From contig JAWNGF010000001.1 of the NCBI GenBank assembly GCA_037039685.1, forward strand, positions 7,378,001 through 7,442,000: 64,000 nt of DNA, in the 5' to 3' direction. This document shows, piece after piece, positions 1 to 12,239 of this stretch. Position numbers and translations under genes: made by a program. Below the pieces are notes generated by a model that did not search any database, was not told the origin of the DNA, and worked only from the letters and a program-made list of their open reading frames with translations. How positions within the stretch are numbered: the stretch's first letter is position 1; each line of letters starts with the position of its first letter. Origin of the DNA: Ceratobasidium sp. AG-K. Taxonomy: Eukaryota > Basidiomycota > Agaricomycetes > Cantharellales > Ceratobasidiaceae.

Positions 1-1757
1 CTTTTATAAATACACTTCTTGCTATTTATTCTATTTTTTTTTGGCGCGCTGCCCGAGCGCTGGCTCCTCGGTCACCCGTAGAGGTGTTGGGTCGGTTGTC
101 CGTGCCCTTTGCCCGAGCGGAAATATGACTTGGCTGAATCTCCGGATAGGGTTATCAGGATCCGCATGTCGAGTGCACAGACCCGGTGACCTCAAATGAA
201 TAGACTTTCCGTACACGACACTCGGGCAAGGCTCGGTTCCATGAGGCTCCTCTCGAATACATGCATTGGAGCGCTTTGGCACCGCTTTTACCTCCCAATA
301 AGACTTCGTAAACCTTACGTTGCAACAATGGTGCATCTAACGTATCGTTTACACAAACACACAGGGGGCAAGGTGCTCGTTATCGCATCAAGATCGATGC
401 ACAATCGAGCATGAACTTCTGCGAGAAGTTTGCAGAACTGAGGCAGATTGCGCGGCACAATGTGATTGGGTGTACATAGGCTGGTTGTTAGCCATCGTCT
501 GGCTTGTATCGTATGGACGCCACTTTGTACAATCACTGGGGCTCGAGGAGTTAAGCTGCCGCTCTAGGTCAATGTATTGACGTGGGATACCCGAGATACG
601 TACTCGTCACTCGCACATGGTCTTGGCATAGTTCCGAGCGAATACCACCTAGCACTTGCCCTTTGCCCTTTTCCGCACAATGTAGACCTGTATTCCAGCC
701 CCTATACCCCGTTTATTCAAGGTCGCTGACACAAGTCGCTCAAGATGTACAAGTTCGCTGCAAGATTACCAAGCGCTGAGAAAAACCAGCGTTCACCGGC
801 ACTTATACCATTTCGAGCTCAGCCACTCGAGGCACCAATATAGGCAACGTCCGGCCCCGGAGGAGCGCACGGTGAAATCGGTCGTTGACATGCAATAACG
901 TATGAGCAACACAAGTGTCACGCCCACGCTTCGTGTCCTATGATGACGTACCCAGCAATCGTCGATCACGCATTCATCTACATAGCTCTATCGGCGAGCG
1001 GCAAGCATTTGTATTGCATCAACGGCCTTCAGTCAACATATAGTACCATCGGACGCCGAACGTGGTGCTTTGGGTGATTCGTTCTCTGTTTGGTCTCTGA
1101 CGCTGCAAAGTCTAGAACGCTTATGCATTACAAACCACTCATCGCTTCAATGTGACATTTGTTAACCGAATGCTTCACAACAGCTACACCATAGAGAGGA
1201 GCTCATCCCAAGGTCAGGGACTGTGCCCCACTCCAACGATGAAATTCGTGGCAGTAATGGCGCGGGAAAAAGCGAACACGAGTAGCCAAGTTAGGAGTTC
1301 CAAGCTTCGAACCGCAATCGCTCTTTACTCCCCTTCTGCACCGCAGGTGGGTAAGAAGGCAGCTCTGGTAAAATGGACCTGCCTGGCGTGATTGGCCGTT
1401 GAGGGAGGCCCTATCTCGCTGACCCAAAGATCTCGAGCATTCAGATATTTTAGCCCCAGATCTCCCAGTTCCATGTCCTTTCCCTGGATAGGCAACGCGT
1501 ACAATAGACATCGCCGTCGTTGAGGACGATAATCACGCTCTCGTCCACGTGTTACTGGGCATTACCTGAGTTGTTGCACAGCTCCCAAACAGGCATCGGT
1601 CGGCAATGCTATGCACTTTAGAACCGAGACGCAATGCCAGTGCGCGTCACTTGCACGTACTGCAGGAGCACACAACCGCGCACTTCTGAGACCAGGATTC
1701 AACGGCAACGTTCTCGGTACGTGCGGCAGGGCAAAGATTTACGTGAGAGCACCTGTT
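1..1757. other. No gene seen
   Basis: Only short open frames without domain-like composition, periodic hydrophobicity or splice-linked neighbours. I found no recognisable protein, RNA gene or repeat. The right border is the stop codon of the first GTPase copy. Confidence 0.5.
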
Positions 1758-3531
1758 TCAGTTACAGTTGCGTTTATCAACCGTTGGTGCTGGAAAGGGC
1801 TTCGCCCTTTTGGACTGGTCGAGCTCGCCTCGGTCTTTGAGTTGGTTGGCCATTCCTAGACATTGGCTGTTCAAACAATAGCAGATAAAACCGAAAGAGT
1901 TGAACCTACTATGGAGAAGTTTTTGGAACGCTTCCGCTACGTGAGTGCCTTTATTTCAGTAATCAGCAGCTTGTATTCATCTATGATTGCCCGAATTCCA
2001 TTCCGTTTTTCTTATTTAAGTCATACCATTTGATGTGATTGAGCACTTACCAACAAAAAGCTGAGCTTGAACTGATTTTACGGCCTGTTCTTGGACACGG
2101 TCTGCTTGGTTACCCACCAGCATAACAGGTACACGATGCTCTCCCTCCCGCTGGACGTCGGCTAACCACATGGCACAGTCATCGAACAACCCTTGGCTAG
2201 TAATGTCGCACACCAAGAAGACGCCGTTTACACCTTGGTAGTAACTGGGTTGGCTTCGGTCATCAGGGGTTTCTTCCATTGGGTTCTTTTCTTTTCTTAT
2301 TTTTCTTTTAATCCATATTTATTGTCTTTCAACGAGCCTGCCACGTAAGGCATAACAATCTGTGTAACATTGCTGCCGACCGCCCATGTACCCGGCACGG
2401 CGCGCTAGCCCTTCGCATTACCGCCGGCCGCCCACTCCCGAGAGTTTATACAGGTCCCCCGGGTGTCCGATTCCTTTCCCTTCCACTGACCGACGTAACG
2501 AGTACCGTAGCCCGAAGGCAGCCTTCCATTTGAGATCTTCCATTATGTATAACGCACACCTCTTAGGAATTTCTTGGTACCTTTCCTGACCCGCTATTGA
2601 AGGAGTATGCTAGTCTCCCAGCCAGCAACCGCGAGGTTGAAAGGCTTACCAGTATCCCAGAAGTTTACTTCGACGTTTCTCCCCATCGCAAAGAAATAGC
2701 GCCTCCCGCTCTGGTCGTTGAGGACACTGGAAATCCCTCCATGCGCTGTTTCTCAGGGATCGTAAAACTTTTCAACACTTGGTATGCGCTTTGTAGTCGT
2801 CCCCTCGTCTACGTAAGTGATGCTTAATGGTAATCACTCACTCGTAGACTTGCCTACGCCTAATGAACCGGCGGTAATAACCTTGAACTGGTAATATTCG
2901 TTGCCGTGGCGGATTGTTGGTTCATGCCCAATTGGTTGCACATTTACACCCGCAGTAGCTACCAGAGTTTATGTCACCAGTGACGTGAACCGGGTGAACG
3001 GTCAAGTACTCACATACGCGCGTTTCGCACAAGCAAAGCATGACTGTGTGATCTTGAACGATGCCTGCGAATTCCTGTGGATTGAATTCTACCCAACTAT
3101 CTCCTGAGGAATTCTGCGTTCGTGTCTCAAAGCCAAAGCCTCCATTTGTAGCCAGTAGCAACTCCGTCTGATAAGTGGAGCCCCAAGGACCTATGAGCGG
3201 AGTCCAGAGTGTCCTACAAGCATTATTGTATGCCGCTTGTAACCATGTGTTGAACTCAGATGATAGCACACCTGCTACTCATCCGTCTAATCAATGAGAG
3301 GAGTATATTCTTCATTCTTATAGGAGGGGATAGAGGGCTGTCAGTTTATTGGACCGAGCTGGGTTAGATATGCTCGGCGAGGTCGCCTGTTTGAACCATT
3401 CATACTTTGCGCTTTCAAGAGTAAGATAGGAATACTGGTGTGTGCGGAGGTCCACTCACATCCAAGGCAGATGAAGTGCTAATGGCTCCCAAATGACTTC
3501 CTTCGCTGGCCCATGAACCGTTATCGGCCAT
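1758..3531 (-). pseudogene. N-domain + Rab-like GTPase, copy 1 (degenerate)
   Basis: First of three tandem paralogues. The start resembles those of the other copies (MADNGSWASEG, compare MVDTNLQVGSG in copy 2). The N-domain is poorly preserved (SGDSWVEFNPQEFAG). A P-loop (GSLGVGKS), WDTGQ-type switch II (WDTAGQERYQ) and NQAD in place of NKxD are visible. The last exon (NQLKDRGEL, ending RNCN and stop) matches copy 2. The frame breaks at about 2730-2755, between the exon start and its RYFF...WDTG half. It breaks again at about 1940-1955 inside the exon that should carry the G5 motif, where a few residues are also missing. These two lesions make a functional product unlikely. Single-base assembly errors are an alternative, but the general divergence favours decay. 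Confidence 0.7.
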
Positions 3532-4348
3532 AATTGATTCCCTGACACAGGTGAGGTATAAAGGCGGGAAAGGAGGCGAATGTAGATGACAGTGGCCCCC
3601 GAGCACACTTAGCCGTATATCATTTGATTAGTGGGGGGAGTCTGATGGAAAGTCATGTGAGGTAGCCCTCAAAAGGTAATCGCCTGACTTAGGTTGCTTA
3701 CTTGTGATAATACGCCGGCGCATATTTCAGAAGGGACTCTTCGAGCGCATATACCCCATAGGACGACTTCAAATTCACATATTCGAGTACCAGGGCGACT
3801 TTCCGTTGTAGCGCAGATACTACTGGTTGTTTGGCGCTGAATGCAGCTATCTATATTTCACGGTAGAAAGCGGATACGGGCAGCTGGCTTGTCAGCCCTG
3901 CGCTTCGATCACACTTTCTCACCCTTTGCTTTGCATACGATTGGACAAGCAGTCCACGCTGAGTCAAAACTAATCAATATGATCGATCCGGGAGGGGACG
4001 TAGTGCGTTTGTGATTAATGAGGCGCGATTTATACCCAGTTAAGCACCGGGCCACTAGATTCTACGGCCTTTCCCCATACACGCAACACGCACCACACGC
4101 CCGCGGCGGATCATGGCTCAGTGGCTGTTAAATGAGGTAGTGTTGTCCTCATCTGCGCGGTTAGTGCTCGATCCCAACCAACCCGTTTGCACGGCTCCCG
4201 AACATAAGTTGGCAATTTGGCATACTCGAGATATTCCGCACATTATACAATCACACAAACATACAATTGTGTAATTCTAGCATGAAGCTTCCCAGTGATC
4301 ATTGTCGCATGCGCGTTGAAAAGCCGATAGCAAGATAAGCATAAAGCT
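3532..4348. other. Spacer between GTPase copies 1 and 2
   Basis: No gene. It holds the 5' flank of copy 1. The stretch near 3640-3680 (TGATGGAAAGTCATGTGAGG) resembles the 5' flank of copy 2 near 6010-6045. The duplicated unit therefore includes upstream sequence. Confidence 0.5.
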
Positions 4349-5880
4349 TCACCAACATTTGCGCCTCGGAGCTGGCGGTGGGGTTGGAACCGGTTTCTTC
4401 TTTGTGAACACGTGGAGTTCGCCTCGGTCACTCAGTTGGTTAAAAATTTCTGGCTGCTAGTGGTCAGAGTGGGTGGACATCGATCCAAGGTGATGAGGCA
4501 TACTGTATAGGAGTGTTTGAAAAGCTAGTTCTACGTTGGTGCCCTCCGTGCTAGAAGCTTCAACAAATAGCAGCCCATGCGCGTCTATAATCGAGCCACA
4601 TCCCATTCATCTTAGATCAGTTATTTTTTCAGTCATAAATGGCCTCTTACTCGCGAAATCCTGGGCTTTCTCAAATTTCACGGCCCTTTCTTCCACACGA
4701 TCTACCTGGTTACCAACTAACATGATAGGTGCATATTCCTCCACCTCTCTCCGTACCTCGGATAACCATGCAGAACAATCATTGAACGTTTCGTGGTTGG
4801 TAGTGTCGTACACCAGGATCACGCCGTTTGCATCTCGGTAATGGCTAAGGTTCATTTTATATCAGTATTCACTGGGTTATACGACCCACATACCTTCTAG
4901 TCATGGCTTTGTATCGTTCCTGCCCAGCTATCGGGGTAAAGGTTTACGCTTCAACCGAGCATCCAACCCGGTACGCATGAACAAACTTACCAGTGTCCCA
5001 TAAACCAACCTTAATGTACTTTCCCTGCGCAGAAAAATATCTGTTTACGGTATTAATCCTAACTCCGTTGGTTGATTGCGGGATCTCCAGGCGCTGCTCT
5101 TCAGGACTTGTAAAGCATTGCAACACTTGATGTACGCTCCTTAGTGAGCCGTTGAACTAACGCACAAGATCCAAAAGTCCCGGCTTACTCATAGTCTTGC
5201 CTACCCCCATCGACCCAATTGTGATAACCTTGAGCTGATAATACGTATCACCGGGAGCAAAAGTTGGTTCATATCCAATTGGGAGCACACTTATATCGAC
5301 AGTGGCTACCGAGATTTTACGTCATGCATAATGAAAGCTTACTGATGGGAAGTAATACTTACACGAACGTTCCTCGCATAACTTAAGCTCGACTGTTGGG
5401 GTCTGCACAACACTTGCAAAGCTTTCAGGCGCAAACTCTGCCCACTCATCTCCTGTTAAGGTCTGGATTCGGGCTTCAAGCCACCGCCGCCACTTGAAAT
5501 CAATTGAGTTTTTGGATAGACGATGCTGCAAAGACCTCTTAGCAGCTATGAGCGCAGCCTGTGGTTATATTAGCTATTTGATTATCTGTGGCTTGATTAT
5601 CAATTTAGTCAATGACGCACCTCGTAATCATCCGTCCATTCGATGAGGCCATTGTATTCCTTATCATCGATATAATACAACAACCGCAGCATGTTGGATC
5701 GAGTTAGGCTGGACACCTCAGATGAGGCTATCTGTTTACGACATTTATGTATTACTCTCGAGGAGAGGAGGGGCGTAGCCGTACCGGTGTGTCTAAAGGG
5801 TCACCTGTTTCCAGTGTGGAGCAAATGCTAGTTACACCGAACTCACCACCACTGCCAACCTGTAGATTTGTATCAACCAT
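4349..5880 (-). CDS. N-domain + Rab-like small GTPase, copy 2
   Basis: Reconstructed from eight or nine exons, about 356 residues, with no stop or frame break. The N-terminal ~150 residues belong to no family I recognise. They hold a conserved core (LIEWTDDYE, then an AALIAAKRSL helix, then RIQTLTGDEWAEF and PESFASVV, then VELKL), a strand-helix-strand order suggestive of a beta-grasp fold. A Rab-like G domain follows: P-loop GSMGVGKT, STNG in the switch I position, WDTAGQERY, GNQVD in the NKxD position, and VEASS as G5. The C-terminus is basic and proline-rich and ends KCW, not a standard geranylgeranylation motif. Exon joins: 5756/5708, 5621/5558, 5363/5305, 5189/5125, 4991/4927, 4894/4844, 4651/4584, 4504/4449. 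Likely a membrane-trafficking type GTPase with an added interaction domain; the function is unknown. The start at 5880 was chosen by similarity to copy 3. Confidence 0.72.
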
Positions 5881-6746
5881 GTCTATTCCTTTGGCCTAAG
5901 GAGAGAGCGCGAGGGATTTAGGAAAAGGAGTGGAGGGCACATAGCAGGTGGCCACGTGCAGTATTTTGCAGTAGCCACATGCGCATGTGGATCGATTGAT
6001 GATGGGAAGCCTGATGGGAAGACATGTGAGGAATCCTTATAAGGCAGCGAACTTGAGTCGACTTGCTTGGTCAACTTAGTACTGCAATCCGGCATAAAAT
6101 TCGTGGGCGCATACATCCCGATAGATACATTCCGTGTACCCACCTGTTGGTGCCAACTGGATCCATGACATGATCACATGATTTCGAATGATACTGTGAG
6201 GTTTAGGCTGGGCGGCGCTCCCCCTCATATCCGACCATTATACTTATTCACTGAACACTTGTGATAGTGCTTGCTATGCTACGGTGTGATCAGGGGGTAC
6301 GGAGACCTCGATATATTGCCACGTCGCCCATGCAATTATATCCCATCTCTTAGCTAACACTCTACTTTCTCATGCCGTGGCTGACGTTGAGAATAACCGA
6401 TAAATATTTTTCCTCGAGGAGAGCGAACTATAGTAATCGTGGGCACAGATTGCCCACTACATTACTTCATCCGCTTCTATAAATGTGAGAGTAAGACGAA
6501 GTCCTCGGGAGCTACCACGCTTATACGTTGACTTTCTTACGTAGACAGTTTCTCATGTGCAAATGTTTATTCACGGAGTTTCAAAACTTAGCTTGAAATT
6601 ATCGACCAAGCTACACTGTTCACAATGAATGTATTGACGAGAGCGCCTAATTATACAAGAACCACTTGGTTTCAATGCCCTACCATTGATCTGCCATATG
6701 GAAAATAAAAGCAGGCGACCGATACGGATGTAACCGCTTGTTGGGC
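5881..6746. other. Spacer between GTPase copies 2 and 3
   Basis: No gene. The left half is the presumed promoter of copy 2 and shares the CATGTGAGG-containing block with the copy 1 flank. Nothing else recognised. Confidence 0.45.
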
Positions 6747-8282
6747 TTAGGCATTGCAGCACTTGCCATACCAAGGCATCGGAGGGGCGGCCTGTAATCT
6801 CCTAGACCTAGAGGTTCGCTTAGTTTCCTTGTACTTGTACAGCTCATCCCGATCTTTGACTCGGTTGAATATTTCTGTATATATGTCATCAATATAACGT
6901 CAGGGTCCCCTGAAATGACAAAGACGGACCATGCACAAGACGCTGAAAAGCCTGCTCCACGTTGATGCCTTGTTTACCAGAGATCTCAGCAAATAATAGT
7001 CCACGCTGGACTATATACAAAATTAACGTTGTTTTCCATTACGTGAGACAAACACTTACGTGCAAACGCCTGGGCCTCACTTGGCTCCACAACCCTCTCT
7101 GACACCCGATCCACCTGGTTGCCGATAAGCATGATTGGCACGTTCTCATCGACATGTTTCCGAATCTCGGTTAACCATTCGGGAATATTGTGGAACGATT
7201 CCGAGTCGGCAATGCTGTACACCAGGAAAACTCCGTTGGCACCACGGTACAAACTATAATTGAATCCCCGGTTAGTTTACTATTGTCACAGAAATGCGGT
7301 GGCGTACGGTTTGGTCATTGCTCGGAATGCCTCTTGGCCGGCTTTTCAAATGACATGTCGGAATCAAGGCGTTTAAATATCCTATGAAAACACATACCAG
7401 TATCCCAGAGAACGGTCTTAACTAGTTCTCCGTGCGCGGTCAAAAACCTGTTAGCAATATCCATGCTCGGCCCAACTGTGCTTGACAAGGTCTCCAATCG
7501 CTCTCCCTCGGGCCGCGTAAAGTATTGCAACACTATACCAGGACGTTAGTAATGCCCTTATTACACTAAGGTTACTTACTCATCGACTTGCCCACGCTCC
7601 TTTGTCCAACCGTGATGATCTTGAACTGGTAGTAAACGTCTTCCTCGGTGGTAGTTTGTTCGTGCCCAATTGGTAGAACTGTCACGTCAATCTTGGCTGC
7701 TGGGCCTTGTCATTACAACCCATCAATGCAAGATAGGGGCCGCAGCACTTACAAGCGCTGTCTTCAGAAAGTCGAAGCTCAACTCCAGGTTGCTCAACAA
7801 CGTGAGCGAATAGCTCCGGGCGGAACTCTGCCCAAGTTACTCCTGAAGAAGTCTGTACTCGCGACGTAAGCCAGCGACGACGATTAACAGAGCCACTGGA
7901 GAAGTGTCGTTCTAGGGCTTCTTTAGCAGCCGTCAAAGCGATCTACCGAGGAAAATAAGCATGTTACTTGTATTTCATACCAGGGTTCAGTTATAGATCA
8001 ATTATACCTCATAGTTATTGGTCCAAGGAATGAGTGCAGTATGTGGCGCCTCATCCTCGCGACCCGCAGGTGAGTACGTTACAGTCAACAACCTAGTCTT
8101 CCCTAGCGCGGGACTATACGGCGGAAGACTCTGCAAAAGGATAATTGTTAGAGGTTCCCGTGAAGGAATGTGGAACATACTGGCGAGTGCGCAGGTTGTG
8201 GCCGCTCGGCCGGAGGTTGGTTCTGGGCACCTGCAGCGCCAAGTGGGTCACTATCGCTAGCCTGGAGAAATGTATCGACCAT
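6747..8282 (-). CDS. N-domain + Rab-like small GTPase, copy 3
   Basis: An intact spliced reading frame of about 360 residues with the same architecture and intron positions as copy 2. The start is MVDTFLQAS at 8282, fixed by an upstream in-frame stop. A proline-rich linker leads into the unrecognised N-domain (ALIPWTNNYE, AALTAAKEAL-like helix, SGVTWAEF, PELFAHVV, VELRL). The G domain has P-loop GQRSVGKS, WDTAGQEAF, GNQVD instead of NKxD, and AEISG in the G5 position. The C-terminus is basic and ends KCCNA, a plausible Rab prenylation motif, so membrane attachment is likely. First joins: 8181/8130, 8008/7938. The Lys-to-Gln change in NKxD is shared by all three copies, so it predates the duplications and may alter nucleotide affinity. 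Cellular role unknown. Confidence 0.72.
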
Positions 8283-8740
8283 TGTATCCAATTCGTCAAG
8301 TGCAGTGAATGTAAGCGGCAATGTTCAAACGAGGGAATGAAAACAACACTATGGTGGTCGTAAAGCGCCCAAGGAACACAATTGAGCCACGAGGCTGTGA
8401 ATTGATGATCACGTGGCCCTGACCCGCTTGACAGATTGGACTGTATTTGGTGTTTGTCAGGGATATACACCACACGTCACCCTCTCGGATACCTCCCAGC
8501 CTTGAGAGATGAAGGGATTAAAATGGCGAGGCAGTGATGAAGAATTCCGATAGGAAATTATCATTCATGGCGCACTCGTAGGACGCCTCTTGTACAGGAC
8601 ATATCTTTGCTATTTGCCAAAAGATACAGGACAGGTTTAGGGGAGTTTTGAAGCCCAAAAAAATCTAGTTTGAAAGGCGATTTGAGCTGGAAGCCACCCA
8701 GACGTTGTGCCACTTGGTGCTGACTTAAGCTCTCGATGAT

Positions 8741-8746
8741 CACGTG
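8741..8746. promoter_or_regulatory. CACGTG palindrome upstream of OST48
   Basis: Perfect CACGTG 72 bp before the OST48 start codon. Another at 8410-8415 lies between the divergent GTPase copy 3 and OST48. This is the core bound by fungal bHLH factors of the Cbf1/Pho4 type. Binding is inferred from recurrence across the window. Confidence 0.4.
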
Positions 8747-8817
8747 TGGGCGTTTATTCATATCACCGACGTGTCAGGCTGCGGAGAGTACGACACGACG
8801 ACCACGACACAAACAAA

Positions 8818-10417
8818 ATGGTCAAGCTACTTGGATTGTTGTCGGCGGCATGGTACGCTGTGAGCTATGTGGCTGCCCTCTCGAGTACCGGAAACTCCGT
8901 GCTGGTCATTCTTGATCCCAAGCTGAAGCGCGAGGATTATTCCACGTTCTTTAACGGGCTTAAAAGTACGTGTATTGGATGACGTTCCCACTTCATGCGG
9001 TTAACATGAGCTCGTATTACTCGAACTTCTTGAACATTGCAGAGCGTGGATACAATCTTACTTTCCGCGCACCAAAAGACGTGTCGCCAGCAATTACCGA
9101 GTTTGACGTTCCCTCATTCTCGCACGTCATCCTCTTTGCTCCAAATAGCAAATGTCAGTCCAATTATAAGCTCATTCTATGCGCCAAAATAACTAACCAT
9201 TCGTACCTATCTAAGCGTTTGCGAGCGATATTACTCCTCAGAGCCTTGTCAACTTGCTCACGCATAATACCAACGTTCTCTTCACACTCTCTCCAAAGGC
9301 CACGTCTCTCGCATCACTGGCCACTGAATTTGGGCTTTCTCTTCCTCCCGCCAACACCCCTCTCATCTCGCACTTCCCATCCCGCCCTGCCCCACACACG
9401 ACCCTCCCTATCTCTCTTGCTCACTCGCATCCTCTCGTCACCCCGAACCTTCCGCCAATCTTGTTCTCAGGGATCAACTTTGCTCTCAATGATAACCCTC
9501 AGGCCTTCTCGATCCTCCGCGCTCCGGTAGAAAGTTTCGCCGCTGACTCGGAGGACGACGCGGGCGCAGAGAGTGTCGCAGAGATGGCAGACCGAGGAGG
9601 CGAGGGCCTCTGGGCTGGTAATAGCATGTCTGTGGTCGCTGGGTTCCAAGTTGCTGGAGGTGCTCGTGCGACGTGGGTTGGAGGTGTGAGCGTGTTCAGT
9701 GACGAGTTCGCCAATGCAGAGGTCGCGCCGTAAGTCATCCATTTCTCGGTGTCACTTCACGTCATTAACTTCGTGTGACCTTTAGTGGCCAAAAGTCTGG
9801 GAACGCGCAGTTTTCTCAGGACCTCGCTAGCTGGACGTTCCAAGAATCTCTCGTCTACCGGATCGATAGCACCCACCACCGCCTCGCTTCGACATCTGCT
9901 CACAATGCCACAGAAGCCCCAACACGTTATACCGTCAAGGATGACATCGTCTACGAGCTCCAGGTATCTAAATACGACGGCACAACAGGCGAATGGAACC
10001 CATTCTCCGACATTGACGACCTTCAACTGGACTTTACGATGCTCGACCCTCACATTCGGGTGGACTTGCCCGCCGTCAAGGCTGAGCCCGGCGTGTACCG
10101 CGTCCAATTCCGTGCCCCTGACCGACATGGTGTCTTCAAGTTTGTGGTTGACTGGAGGAGGAAGGGGTAAGCACCAACCATCGCTCCGATTTAGTCTTGT
10201 TCCTCATTCAATTTCCAACAGATATTCGTACCTTGAGTCGTCAACGACTGTGTCGGTCGTTCCTCCTCGACACGATGGATACCCCAGGTTCCTATCTTCA
10301 GCATGGCCATACTACGTCGGAGCCATCAGCACCAGCATTGGCTTCATTGCCTTCTCCACATTGTGGCTTCTCGGAGACCACAGCCAAAAGACCAAGGGCA
10401 GGAAAAAGGTTGAATAA
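8818..10417 (+). CDS. WBP1: Oligosaccharyltransferase 48 kDa subunit (OST48/WBP1)
   Basis: Subunit of the ER oligosaccharyltransferase complex that transfers the lipid-linked glycan to Asn of nascent proteins. The start at 8818 gives a signal peptide (MVKLLGLLSAAWYAVSYVAA) followed by the family opening SVLVILDPKLKREDYSTFF. Further exons carry the luminal domain (FSHVILFAPNSK; LPPILFSGINFALNDNP) and a C-terminal transmembrane helix (YYVGAISTSIGFIAFSTLWLL). The tail ends KKVE, a di-lysine KKxx ER retrieval signal that supports the call. Five exons; length about 450 residues, normal for the family. Exon joins near 8968/9044, 9153/9240, 9729/9785 and 10168/10222. No lesion seen. It is divergent from GTPase copy 3 and convergent with Rab11. 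Confidence 0.9.
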
Positions 10418-10661
10418 ACCGTCTACATACCATGAATCTTGTAATAGACTCGGGGACAATAGTTGTTATCTATGCTTGCCTTGCTCGCCCTCTGGTAGTT
10501 TCATCCTCAATCTGCGTAGCAATTAAACAAAACAAATGAACAAGTGACATCAATCTAGAGTGAGGTAGGTATGATACACGTAGGAGTCACACCGTGTTGC
10601 AACAAAACATACAGGCAATACCTCATACACAGGGGTTAGGGCAAAAATTCAATAATGTCAA

Positions 10662-11665
10662 TTAGCAGCATTTGCCGCCAGCGGCATTGGCATTGTTGTC
10701 CACCGAGGGAGTGACTGTAATGGTCTCGCTTGGTCCACTCGGCTTGATCGGGTCAGCAGAGGACTCCAGAGCTTTGCTGGATACAATTCGGTAGACCTCT
10801 GCACAGCGCACGCGCAGTTCGTTGAGTGACACGTATTCTTGATTGACAATGAATTAAACGTACCGGTTAAGATGTTCTGGAACGCCGCCTCGACGTTGGA
10901 GGCGTCCATTGCGGAAGTCTCAATGAAGAAAAGGCCGTTCTCGCCTGTGTATATACGTTAGCTTCGCGTAAAGACACTCGTACCCCGTGCTTACTTGCAA
11001 GTGCCTTTGCCTCCTCGGTAGGCACGGCGCGCAGGTGCTTCAAATCGCTCTTGTTGCCAACGAGCATAATTACGATATTAGAGTCCGCGTGATCACGCAG
11101 CTCCTTAAGCCACCTGGTGACGTTGACATAGGTAGCGTGCTTGGAAATATCATATACTAAGAGTGCGCCGACCGCCCCACGGTAGTATCTAAACAAGAGA
11201 GAGTTGGGTAAGCAAACACCGGAACTCCGGAAGGACCAGACGAAAGACAGGAGAAACTTACGCAGAGGTAATGGCGCGATAACGCTCCTGACCAGCTAGA
11301 TAACCCCAGAGTCAGCCCGGCACAGCCCACAATTCTCAGCGATGTGTACACACCAGTATCCCAGATCTGCGCCTTCACAGTCTTTCCGTCTACGTTGATC
11401 GAGCGAGTGGCAAACTCGACACCGATGGTCGACTTGGACTCGACATTGTACTCATTACGTGTGAACCGAGAAAGCACTATGAAGCAAATCATCCATGAGC
11501 AACGTCAGCCACAACGGTTCCATATTCAAGACAAGTTATAGCGGCGTTTGTGGCCCATACGAGATCAGAACAAAAGAATATACACTTACGGTTGGACTTT
11601 CCGACACCAGAATCACCAATAAGGACGACTTTGAAGAGATAGTCGTAAGCGCTGTTCTCGGCCAT
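10662..11665 (-). CDS. RAB11: Rab11-type small GTPase
   Basis: Regulator of exocytic and recycling vesicle traffic. All G motifs are canonical: P-loop GDSGVGKSN, switch [11 protein letters not shown], switch [27 protein letters not shown] and ETSAMDASN. The C-terminus is GGKCC and stop, the double-cysteine geranylgeranylation signal. The start [14 protein letters not shown] is typical of fungal Ypt3/Rab11. At least six exons; the final join is near 10859/10796, giving [11 protein letters not shown]. About 210 residues, full length. It sits between OST48 and two divergent copies of itself on the other strand and is the likely source of them. Confidence 0.93.
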
Positions 11666-12239
11666 AATAGCTAGTTACAAAAAACGGCAAGAGTGTATGT
11701 ATGAGTCTTGAAAAGTGAAGGTGGAACCGGAGTACAAGATCGTTGAGCGTGGCTGGCACTTGGAAGATGGAGCGATTGCCAATGGGCGCTGACTGGTGTC
11801 TGGGGTCCTAGGACCTGTGACACTGCTTGGGTTTGAAACCAGGTCGAACCACATCATCGAAGTTGCACCATACCAGCGAGCGTTCGTTAAACCACGACAG
11901 CAGCTTCTCTAGCGTTGCAAGACCCTACTTATTTGCGCCGGGACATTGGACTGCGTATCTGCCAACAAACATATTGCGGCGGTTATCGGACTAATAATAA
12001 ACTTCTATGCACGCCTGAAGCCCGAGCCATTCGGTCTGTCATTGTCGTCGGATAACTCCATTTTGATCTCGGGGGTCAAACCGGACTTCGAACCTCGACA
12101 CCTCGGGGACTCTCTTCAAGCATCGGCGTTGGAGCTTATACCACGAAAAGCGAGTGGTCGACTGTCCAATACTGAAGCCTGGGGAACTCGCTTCCTCGCC
12201 GAAAAGATCCGCAACTCGAGGCGTCTGCTATTGACAAAG

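Noticed and set aside
9785..10417. 210-codon alternative frame across OST48 exons
   Set aside because: A shadow of the OST48 coding frame for most of its length. Only its last ~60 codons coincide with the true terminal exon.
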